NCBI GenBank assembly: GCA_944381295.1
Contig: CALWKP010000060.1
Span: forward strand, 1-6,254
Reading direction: 5' to 3'
Length of the DNA stretch: 6,254 nucleotides
Origin: an uncultured Clostridia bacterium
GTDB lineage: Bacteria > Bacillota > Clostridia > Oscillospirales > Acutalibacteraceae
The notes beneath the pieces were generated by a model. The model did no database searches. It saw only the letters and a list, made by a program, of their open reading frames with translations, and was not told the origin of the DNA. Shown in pieces: positions 1 to 5,735 of the stretch (position 1 is the first letter of the stretch; each line of letters starts with the position of its first letter). A program made the position numbers and the translations under genes.

Positions 1-614
1 GTATCGACCGTATCTACCGCACGCGCGGGGCATCTGTACTGATCGACGGCAAGGATATCCTGCAAATACCAGCAAAGGACCTGGCACGTCTGGTCGCTTA
101 TGTACCGCAAAACGCGAGGGCTGTGGATTCCACGGTCTTTGAGGCGGTGCTGCTCGGCCGCAAGCCTTACATCCGGTGGGACGCTTCGGAGCATGATTAT
201 GCGGTCACGCGGGAAGTTATCCGCGAAATGGGGTTGGAATCCTTTTCCCTGCGCAACGTATCAGAACTTTCTGGGGGCGAAGCACAAAAAGTGATGCTTG
301 CCCGCGCACTGGCACAGCAGCCACGGCTGCTTCTTCTGGACGAACCCACCAGCAATCTTGATCCACGCAATCAGCATGAAGTATTCCGAACTGTCAAAAC
401 GGCCGCCCAACAACATGGGATTTCCGTCATTGTCGTGATCCATGACCTAAATCTAGCGGTACGCTACTGCGACAAGTTCCTGTTCCTGAAAGATTCCAGG
501 GTATATTCGTTTGGAGGTCCGGAAACTGTCTCGCCCGAAACGATTCGGGATATTTATGGGATTCCAGCAGAAATCATCGAACATGCGGGACAAAGACTGG
601 TAGTCCCTGCATAA
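1..614 (+). CDS. ABC transporter ATP-binding protein, FecE/BtuD-like (5'-truncated by window edge)
   Basis: Cytoplasmic ATPase subunit of an importer of the iron-siderophore/cobalamin/molybdate type; it would power uptake through a FecCD-like permease, which is not in the window. The reading frame is open from base 3, so the start and the Walker A loop lie upstream and 203 residues are visible. In order, the sequence shows the SVLIDGKDI strand pair that follows Walker A, the Q-loop in AYVPQN (about 93-110), the TVFEAVLLGRKPY segment typical of FecE-like ATPases, the ABC signature LSGGE (about 267-281), Walker B LLLLDEPTSNLD with its catalytic Glu (about 330-365), and the H-loop in VIHDLNLA. 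All conserved motifs in the visible part are intact, so it should be active. A GTG at 123 could be read as a start, but it is an internal Val between the Q-loop and the signature. The fmdE-like gene follows after 20 nt and probably shares its transcript. The substrate is not shown; a metal, metal chelate or oxyanion is inferred from subfamily and neighbour. Confidence 0.93.
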   Translation, partial: IDRIYRTRGASVLIDGKDILQIPAKDLARLVAYVPQNARAVDSTVFEAVLLGRKPYIRWDASEHDYAVTREVIREMGLESFSLRNVSELSGGEAQKVMLARALAQQPRLLLLDEPTSNLDPRNQHEVFRTVKTAAQQHGISVIVVIHDLNLAVRYCDKFLFLKDSRVYSFGGPETVSPETIRDIYGIPAEIIEHAGQRLVVPA

Positions 615-621
615 ACAAACC

Positions 622-634
622 AAGGAGGAACGTT
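622..634 (+). promoter_or_regulatory. Shine-Dalgarno of the FmdE-family gene
   Basis: A full AAGGAGG (622-628) sits 6 nt before the ATG at 635, just after the TAA of the ATPase gene (612-614). It fixes the start of the FmdE-family gene and supports translation from the same mRNA as the ATPase. Confidence 0.85.
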
Positions 635-1165
635 ATGGATGACAAAACACTTTGGAACAAATGCGTTGCATTTCACGGGCACGAATGCGGCGGCCTGACC
701 ATCGGGTATAAGGCAGCCCTTTATGCAATCGATCTGTTAGGGATCACCTTTTCCCCCGATGAACAGCTTGTCTGCATTTCGGAAAACGATGCCTGCGGCG
801 TTGACGCCATCCAGGTAATTCTGGGATGCAGTGTCGGCAAAGGAAACCTGTTGTTTCACATGACCGGAAAACAGGCGTTTTCCTTTTACAACCGCCTGAA
901 CGGAAAATCGGTACGGTTGGTACTTCGCAGGAAGCCGGAAGGAATGACCCGCGCGGAATCTTTTGCGTATTACCAAAGTAAAGAGCCGCAGGAATTGTTT
1001 GAGGTAAAAGAAACCAAGCTTCCGCTTCCGGAACAGGCACGCATTTTTGATTCCTATGTCTGCGATTGCTGCGGTGAAACCACCGGAGCAAACTGGATCC
1101 GCCTGCAAGGGGGACAAAAACTCTGTATCGACTGTTGCAGTCAATACGACCGGTTTTGTGTGTAA
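635..1165 (+). CDS. FmdE-family protein with C-terminal zinc ribbon
   Basis: A 176-residue soluble protein of the FmdE family, named after a gene in the molybdenum formylmethanofuran dehydrogenase operon of methanogens; the biochemical role is not settled. The N-terminal part carries the family's metal-site motif as FHGHECGGLTIGYKAA (His14, His16, Cys18; many members have Pro where this one has Gly19). It also has ENDACGVDAIQ (Cys54, Asp57) and GCSVGKGNL (Cys65), which match the conserved core. The C-terminus is a small zinc ribbon: Cys143-x2-Cys146, 17 residues, then Cys164-x2-Cys167, with extra Cys145, Cys168 and Cys175. No signal peptide or membrane segment is seen. The start is set by a perfect Shine-Dalgarno. 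The ABC ATPase 20 nt upstream suggests a role in handling or sensing the imported metal or oxyanion (inference). Formylmethanofuran metabolism is not expected in a clostridium, so the family name should not be taken as function. The gene ends before a strong terminator. Confidence 0.88.
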   Translation: MDDKTLWNKCVAFHGHECGGLTIGYKAALYAIDLLGITFSPDEQLVCISENDACGVDAIQVILGCSVGKGNLLFHMTGKQAFSFYNRLNGKSVRLVLRRKPEGMTRAESFAYYQSKEPQELFEVKETKLPLPEQARIFDSYVCDCCGETTGANWIRLQGGQKLCIDCCSQYDRFCV

Positions 1166-1343
1166 ACATTTTGTTTCCCCATCATTTTTTGCTGATTCAT
1201 TCTAAAACACAAATTCAAAATAATGGATAGACTACATAAAAAGCCTTTCCGGCTGGTTTCGCCGGGAAGGCTTTTTCCGTATCATCTTTTTCTAAGGATT
1301 TTGGGGCACGATTCTACCGCCAACAAAAACTTGTAGACACACT
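1166..1343. other. Convergent intergenic region
   Basis: This 178-nt gap lies between the 3' ends of two converging operons. It is AT-richer than the flanking genes. Apart from the hairpin terminator at 1238-1276, I see no ORF with a ribosome binding site, no RNA gene and no repeat. Confidence 0.8.
1238..1276. terminator. Bidirectional intrinsic terminator
   Basis: The left arm at 1238-1253 (AAAAAGCCTTTCCGGC) pairs with the right arm at 1261-1276 (GCCGGGAAGGCTTTTT) over 16 bp with one G-U pair. The loop, 1254-1260, is 7 nt. The right arm ends in five T on the + strand, and the A run that begins the left arm supplies the U-tract on the - strand, so one hairpin can end both transcripts. It lies 72 nt after the FmdE-family stop codon and 67 nt after the response-regulator stop codon. 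Confidence 0.92.
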
Positions 1344-2963
1344 TTAAAACTTCTCGTTTTCACTTCTCTGCCGCGCACGCAGGATATCTGCCCGGTATTC
1401 TCCCGGCGTCATCCCGGTATACTTTTTGAAACTGGCGCTGAAATACTGCGACGAATTAAAACCTACCTTATACGCGATCTCATAGGTTTTGACATTCGGG
1501 TCTGCAATCAATCGGATCGCATTTGTCATGCGCACCTTAGAAAGATATCCCACAAAACTTGTCCCCGCATACTGGCGGAATAACGCCGAAAGATAACTGG
1601 AACTGATGTGCACTTCTTCTGCCGCGCCTTTCAGGGAAAGTTCCGGGTCTGAATAATGCTGGTTGATATAATTTACTGCCGCATTTACCAGACGTTCCGG
1701 CGGCGTGATATCCTTTTCCCGGAACAGGCGGTAGGCATCTTCGAGCTGTCCTTTCAGCCAGGTATAAATGCTGTCGATCGAATTGGTCTTCATCAGCTGT
1801 GGAAACGATTCCTGGCACCGGTGCCAGAATTTTTCATACAGCTTGCTTTCCCCAATCGCCTGGTATACCGTAATCGCTAGTTCCAGCGCTAAAAATTGGA
1901 CCGACGAAAGGTTAGATGTCCTGCTCTGCCGCAGCTCTTGAAATAGATCTTCTACCGCCGCCGCCAACGTTTTTAAGTCGTTTTTCTGAACCGCTTCTTT
2001 CAGTACCTGTTTATACGCCGCTTCGTCCACAGGCGGTTTTTCATCTACTGCACTGATATCCGCCACATGAATAATACTCATATGGCCAAATTCAAAGCAA
2101 TGTTCTACGGCACGTTTCGCTTGGCTGTAGGAAAACCGTACTGTCTCAATCCCCTGGCAGGGATTTCCCATTCCGCAGGATAGAAAATACCGGTCGTTTT
2201 TTGCCAGCTCTTCCATGACCTTCTGCAACACCTCTGTTGCTTTGGTTTCCAGTTCTGTCTGTTCATCGCTCTGGAACAGGAAAACCACCTTGCTGTGCAA
2301 CGGAAAAAACTGTACCCCTTTTCTGCCGTTCAAAAGCTGTTCGATAGTTTCCACCGAAATCCTTACCGATGCTTCTTCCTGGAATAATCTTGTTGATGTA
2401 TCCTGACAGGGTTCGATTGTTTTCAGGTACAATACCGCACAGCAAAAAAAATCATCCTGACACGACGGGCCTAAAATCTGATGGAGGATTTCCCGGTTAT
2501 CTTCTGTTACACCGGCGGATACCAGTTCCGAAAGATAGTTATTTTTCAGAATGTGAATATTTTTGATTGCTTCCCGCTGGAATTTTTCCTCTTTTTCCAG
2601 TTCCTCTACGACTCGTTTGACCGCCTGGATCAGTTCCGCTGTTTTGAATGGCTTTGTCAGATAGCACGATACCTGAAGCTCTACCGCTTTCTGCGCATAC
2701 GAAAATTCTTTGAATGCCGTCAGCATAATGACTTTGAGGTGCGGGTATTTCTGCCGCAAATTGAAAGTCAGCTCAATCCCATCCATAAACGGCATATTGA
2801 TATCTACAATAATAATATCTGGTACATCCTGTGTTACCAGTTCCATGGCGGTTTCCCCATCATAAGCTGATCCACTTACTGTAACCCCATATTCTTCCCA
2901 TTTTAATGAGGCGATCCCGTTGCAGATGATTTCATCATCATCCACGACAAACAGTTTATACAT
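1344..2963 (-). CDS. YesN-type response regulator, REC plus AraC-family DNA-binding domain
   Basis: A 539-residue cytoplasmic transcription factor and the likely phosphorylation partner of the histidine kinase encoded just upstream. Residues 1-125 form a receiver domain with the acidic pocket Asp8/Asp9, phospho-acceptor Asp54 (in VDINMP), Thr82 (in LTAF) and Lys104 (in LTKPF), so the phosphorelay residues are complete. Residues 126 to about 420 are the long linker typical of YesN proteins, often assigned to a degenerate GGDEF-like fold; I see no catalytic motif there. Residues 424-525 are an AraC-type double helix-turn-helix: the first around SLKGAAEEVHISSSYLSALF, the second around TYEIAYKVGFNSSQYFSASF, ending in the family signature KKYTGMTPGEYR. 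The ATG at 2963 is chosen because AAGGAGG lies 5 nt before it; a further-upstream TTG (3011) has no such site. Its start overlaps the kinase stop by 8 nt, indicating translational coupling. Targets are probably its own operon and linked transport or catabolic genes (inference). Confidence 0.95.
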   Translation of the reverse strand: MYKLFVVDDDEIICNGIASLKWEEYGVTVSGSAYDGETAMELVTQDVPDIIIVDINMPFMDGIELTFNLRQKYPHLKVIMLTAFKEFSYAQKAVELQVSCYLTKPFKTAELIQAVKRVVEELEKEEKFQREAIKNIHILKNNYLSELVSAGVTEDNREILHQILGPSCQDDFFCCAVLYLKTIEPCQDTSTRLFQEEASVRISVETIEQLLNGRKGVQFFPLHSKVVFLFQSDEQTELETKATEVLQKVMEELAKNDRYFLSCGMGNPCQGIETVRFSYSQAKRAVEHCFEFGHMSIIHVADISAVDEKPPVDEAAYKQVLKEAVQKNDLKTLAAAVEDLFQELRQSRTSNLSSVQFLALELAITVYQAIGESKLYEKFWHRCQESFPQLMKTNSIDSIYTWLKGQLEDAYRLFREKDITPPERLVNAAVNYINQHYSDPELSLKGAAEEVHISSSYLSALFRQYAGTSFVGYLSKVRMTNAIRLIADPNVKTYEIAYKVGFNSSQYFSASFKKYTGMTPGEYRADILRARQRSENEKF

Positions 2964-4791
2964 GTCCTCCTCCTTCCTGCCGATTCTCCGGATAGAATGG
3001 TATCCTGACAACTACCAGCGTATATTCCCCTTCAATACTCTCGATCGACAGCCCATATTCCGGGCCGTAACTGCTTTGCAGGCGCTGATGGACATTATTG
3101 ACTCCCAGATGTTCCGAACGGTTCAGATCGATCGGTTCTGTCAGCGATGCCCGCAGTTCTTCCAGACGCTCCGGAGAAATCCCTGCGCCATTATCATAGA
3201 CACTGATCTCCACCGTATTCTCTCTGCGTATTGCCGAAATCACAATTTTCCCCTGTCCGCGTTTCTGTTTTACTCCATGATATACCGCATTTTCTACCAG
3301 GGGCTGCAGCGAAAACCGGACGATTTGACAATCCAGCACCTGTGGGTCTTCCTGAATCCGGTATGTCAGGCGTGACTGGTACCGCATTTTCAAAATCTGC
3401 AAATAACATTCCAGATGTTCCAGTTCCTCCTTGACCGTACAATCTTCCCGGATATCTTCCAGGCTCAGCTTATAAAATCTCCCCAGGGATTCAATCATAT
3501 CCACTGTATGGGGAGATCCCATTTCTGCCAGGAACTTTGCTGCCTCCAGAGAATTGTACAGGAAATGCGGCTTGATCTGCATTTGCAGCATCTTCAAATA
3601 TGCCAGTTTCCGACGTTCCTGTTCCTCTACGATATCGCGGTTCAGATTTTCAATTTTGTCCATCATGTGATTGAACGTCTGCGCCATACGTCCCACTTCG
3701 TCCGTGTAACGTGCCTGGAACCGCATATCCAGATGTCCGCCGTCAATATGTGCCATGATCTCTGTCATCCGCCGGATAGGACGGCTGATATAATAAGCAA
3801 TCAGGATACTGAACAGGAATGCTGCCGCTGCTGTCGAAATCGTGATCAGCCCCAGGAAACTGAACGTATCCCCTCCGCTGGCATGCAAATCATCAATGGA
3901 GTACATCATCCCAAGCTGCCAGCCAGTCTGCGGGATGCTCCCTGACAGCATCATATATTTTCCTACTTCTTTTTGATGGGAACCATATGCGCTGTAAATC
4001 TTTTCGCGCAGTCCTTCCGTTTGGGATAATGTTTCCTCAAAACTCCGGCATGAAATAATACCGCCATCCGGCAGCATCAACACTACATCACAATTATCGT
4101 TGGAAATGGAATCCAGATAATCCTGGATCGCGCTTGCCCGCAGATGGATCATGACGATACATTCCATTTTGCCGTAATAGCTGATTGCTGAGGAAAACCG
4201 TATCAACGGGTCTTCTTCCGAATACAGATAGTCTTTATCGGAAATCACCCCGCTCCAGTAGTAAATAGGTTTATCCTCCAGTTCTTTTTCCAGAGGTCCA
4301 AAATTCAGTTCCAATTTTGGCACCGACAGCGTCGATAACGTCCCATCCTCGAAAAAATAACAGGGCCCATCGCGTTCCAGAACAGCCATTGAACTGATAT
4401 AACGGTAATTTTCACGGGTCGCCAGAATCTGATTGAAAATATCGTTATATTCGATACGGTTTTTGATCTGGGTATACTGCGAAGAGCCCACACTGTTCAT
4501 CGCAACATTGCTGGCCGCTGCCGTCCGGATCAATACCAGGCCTTCTGCAACATCGGATAGATGGCTGGCCAGGTTCGACGAGGATTGTTCCGACATGGTC
4601 GCATATGTTTGCGTGAGATTTTTTTCAAATTGAAGCTTTGTCAGATACGAGTACAGAAAATAATTGATGCTCAGAAGCAGAAGGAATGTCAAAATCATGG
4701 TTGAGGACAACTTTACCCTCATGGGCAGACCGCTAAACCAGTCCGCTGTGAAACCCCACAACCTCCTGATCTTCCATTCCTTCTGTTTCAT
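2956..4791 (-). CDS. YesM-type sensor histidine kinase (HAMP, His_kinase, HATPase)
   Basis: A 611-residue membrane sensor kinase. Residues 1-27 are a basic cytoplasmic N-terminus and TM1 is about 28-48. An extracytoplasmic sensor of about 260 residues (50-308) follows, with the layout of the double-Cache sensors usual in this family (fold inferred, not shown). TM2 is about 311-335 and HAMP about 336-388. The LytS/YesM-type phospho-acceptor His409 lies in QIKPHFLYNSLE. The ATPase domain has the N-box LVENAVYHG (Asn501), the G1 box YDNGAGI (Asp533) and the G2-like HLGVNNVHQRL (561-571). All kinase motifs are present. The ATG at 4791 is preferred over the TTG at 4806 because AAAGGAG sits 5 nt before it. 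It starts 11 nt after the aldolase stop, and its stop overlaps the response-regulator start. By family, such kinases sense sugars or related small molecules outside the cell; a sugar-acid-related ligand is inferred from the two enzyme genes upstream. Confidence 0.95.
   Translation of the reverse strand: MKQKEWKIRRLWGFTADWFSGLPMRVKLSSTMILTFLLLLSINYFLYSYLTKLQFEKNLTQTYATMSEQSSSNLASHLSDVAEGLVLIRTAAASNVAMNSVGSSQYTQIKNRIEYNDIFNQILATRENYRYISSMAVLERDGPCYFFEDGTLSTLSVPKLELNFGPLEKELEDKPIYYWSGVISDKDYLYSEEDPLIRFSSAISYYGKMECIVMIHLRASAIQDYLDSISNDNCDVVLMLPDGGIISCRSFEETLSQTEGLREKIYSAYGSHQKEVGKYMMLSGSIPQTGWQLGMMYSIDDLHASGGDTFSFLGLITISTAAAAFLFSILIAYYISRPIRRMTEIMAHIDGGHLDMRFQARYTDEVGRMAQTFNHMMDKIENLNRDIVEEQERRKLAYLKMLQMQIKPHFLYNSLEAAKFLAEMGSPHTVDMIESLGRFYKLSLEDIREDCTVKEELEHLECYLQILKMRYQSRLTYRIQEDPQVLDCQIVRFSLQPLVENAVYHGVKQKRGQGKIVISAIRRENTVEISVYDNGAGISPERLEELRASLTEPIDLNRSEHLGVNNVHQRLQSSYGPEYGLSIESIEGEYTLVVVRIPFYPENRQEGGGHV
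2964..2978 (-). promoter_or_regulatory. Shine-Dalgarno that decides the response-regulator start
   Basis: On the - strand AAGGAGGAGG precedes the ATG at 2963, with the best AAGGAGG core (2975-2969) 5 nt away. It lies inside the last codons of the histidine kinase gene, where it encodes part of the EGGGH tail, and it rules out the 16-residue N-terminal extension from a TTG at 3011. Confidence 0.85.
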
Positions 4792-4803
4792 AAATTCTCC
4801 TTT
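4792..4803 (-). promoter_or_regulatory. Shine-Dalgarno that decides the histidine-kinase start
   Basis: On the - strand AAAGGAG (4803-4797) is 5 nt before the ATG at 4791, and its first A is the last base of the aldolase TGA stop. This places the kinase start at 4791 and suggests that ribosomes finishing the aldolase re-initiate on the kinase. Confidence 0.85.
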
Positions 4804-5717
4804 CAAAGAGCCAGTGCATCCAATTCGTTCCGAATTTTTTCTGCAATCTCCGGAACAAGCTTTTGCAGTTCATCTTCTGTCTGCTGCATAGTGCATGATT
4901 GCAGAATCCGGAAAGAAATCCCTCTGGCTGCAACACCGAGTTTATATCCCTGCGGGAACCCGATTTTCATCAGCGACGCTGTGATGCGCTGGATGGCAAA
5001 TTCACAATCCGCCGCACGCTGCAAGTTCCCAGATGCAAAACTTGCCAGCACCTCCGACAGCAATTCCGGAAAAATCGCCGCACCTGTCACGATGCAACCT
5101 TTTGCACCATGTGAGAGCCCTGCCAGCAGCAGTTCTTCCCATCCCATCAGCACATGGACCCGTCCGCCGCGCTCCTTCGCCGCCGACAAGATCCGCATCG
5201 TCTGCCGGAGGTCCCCGCTGGATTCTTTCATTCCCACAACATTGGGATGATCCAAAAGCTTCAGGATCGTATCAAAATCAACAGGGTTCGTAAACCCTGG
5301 TGAATTGTAAAACACTACCGGCAGCGGGGAACCTTCCACCGTATCCAGCAGGAATTTCTTCAGATACTCCTGCGGGTACGGGTAATAATACGGCGCGCAG
5401 AGCAGTACCGCCGAAGCGCCTTCCTGCGCGGAAAAACGGCACAATTCCAAAGTATGGTCCAGATTGAGGTCACACACCCCCGGCATCACTGCCAGCCGGC
5501 CACCCGAAGCCGCACACACCGTCGATATCACCCGTTTGCGCTCTTCCAGCGGAAGGCTCAAAAATTCACCAATGTTTGCAATCGGGCATACGCCGCGCAC
5601 CTGATGGTCCGCAAGGAAATCGATCAGCTTTTTCAGCGCGCTGTGGTCCACCGCACCGCTCCCGTCAAACGGGGTCACCAGCGCACAATTCAGCCCACTC
5701 GGGGAAAATCCCGCCAT
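4803..5717 (-). CDS. DapA/NanA-family class I aldolase (dihydrodipicolinate synthase-like), substrate unknown
   Basis: A 304-residue cytoplasmic (beta/alpha)8-barrel of the DHDPS/N-acetylneuraminate lyase family, usual length. These enzymes form a Schiff base between a lysine and pyruvate or a 2-keto acid and make or break a C-C bond. Visible features are the N-terminal ALVTPFD strand, the Schiff-base Lys164 in VVGMKESSGD, the catalytic Tyr137 in VFYNSPG, and Tyr110-112 in APYYYPYP at the place of DapA Tyr107. Two differences stand out: the family GTTGE loop is ANIGE (47-51), and Phe142 occupies the position of DapA Arg138, which binds aspartate semialdehyde. Lysine biosynthesis is therefore unlikely, and a catabolic keto-acid aldolase or dehydratase fits better, in line with the sugar-acid-dehydratase-like gene upstream. 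The start ATG has GGAGGAGG 7 nt before it and lies 18 nt after the upstream stop. Family membership is firm; substrate is open. Confidence 0.92.
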   Translation of the reverse strand: MAGFSPSGLNCALVTPFDGSGAVDHSALKKLIDFLADHQVRGVCPIANIGEFLSLPLEERKRVISTVCAASGGRLAVMPGVCDLNLDHTLELCRFSAQEGASAVLLCAPYYYPYPQEYLKKFLLDTVEGSPLPVVFYNSPGFTNPVDFDTILKLLDHPNVVGMKESSGDLRQTMRILSAAKERGGRVHVLMGWEELLLAGLSHGAKGCIVTGAAIFPELLSEVLASFASGNLQRAADCEFAIQRITASLMKIGFPQGYKLGVAARGISFRILQSCTMQQTEDELQKLVPEIAEKIRNELDALAL

Positions 5718-5735
5718 CGCACGTCCTCCTCCCCA
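5718..5735 (-). promoter_or_regulatory. Shine-Dalgarno of the aldolase gene
   Basis: GGAGGAGG (5732-5725 on the - strand) stands 7 nt before the ATG at 5717 and fills most of the 18-nt gap after the enolase-superfamily gene. The gap has no room for a separate promoter or terminator, which supports a shared transcript. Confidence 0.8.

Noticed and set aside
123..125. GTG as start of the ABC ATPase gene
   Set aside because: The same frame is open to the window edge and encodes the Q-loop region upstream, so the GTG is an internal Val.
737..1169. Two overlapping - strand frames (135 and 141 aa) opposite the FmdE-family gene
   Set aside because: Both are antisense to a gene with clear family motifs and a perfect ribosome binding site; two competing frames on the same stretch are typical shadows.
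1166..1237. Possible small RNA or promoter in the AT-rich stretch before the terminator
   Set aside because: No convincing -35/-10 pair or extra structure is visible; AT-richness alone is common in 3' untranslated regions.
2481..2870. 129-aa open frame on the + strand opposite the receiver domain of the response regulator
   Set aside because: Phe/Ile/Tyr-rich shadow of a conserved receiver domain, with no recognisable family.
2964..3011. N-terminal extension of the response regulator from a TTG at 3011
   Set aside because: The added 16 residues precede the first beta strand of the receiver domain and lie within kinase coding sequence; the ATG at 2963 has the strong ribosome binding site.
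3415..3945. 176-aa open frame on the + strand opposite the histidine kinase
   Set aside because: Antisense to conserved kinase and HAMP coding sequence, His/Cys/Gln-rich composition of a shadow frame, no domain.
4792..4806. TTG start for the histidine kinase at 4806
   Set aside because: The ATG at 4791 is preceded by AAAGGAG at good spacing; the TTG reads through that site and overlaps the aldolase stop.
4803..5717. Assignment of the aldolase as dapA (lysine biosynthesis)
   Set aside because: The GTTGE loop and the Arg138 equivalent are missing, and the gene sits with a sugar-acid-dehydratase-like gene and a two-component system, not with lysine genes.
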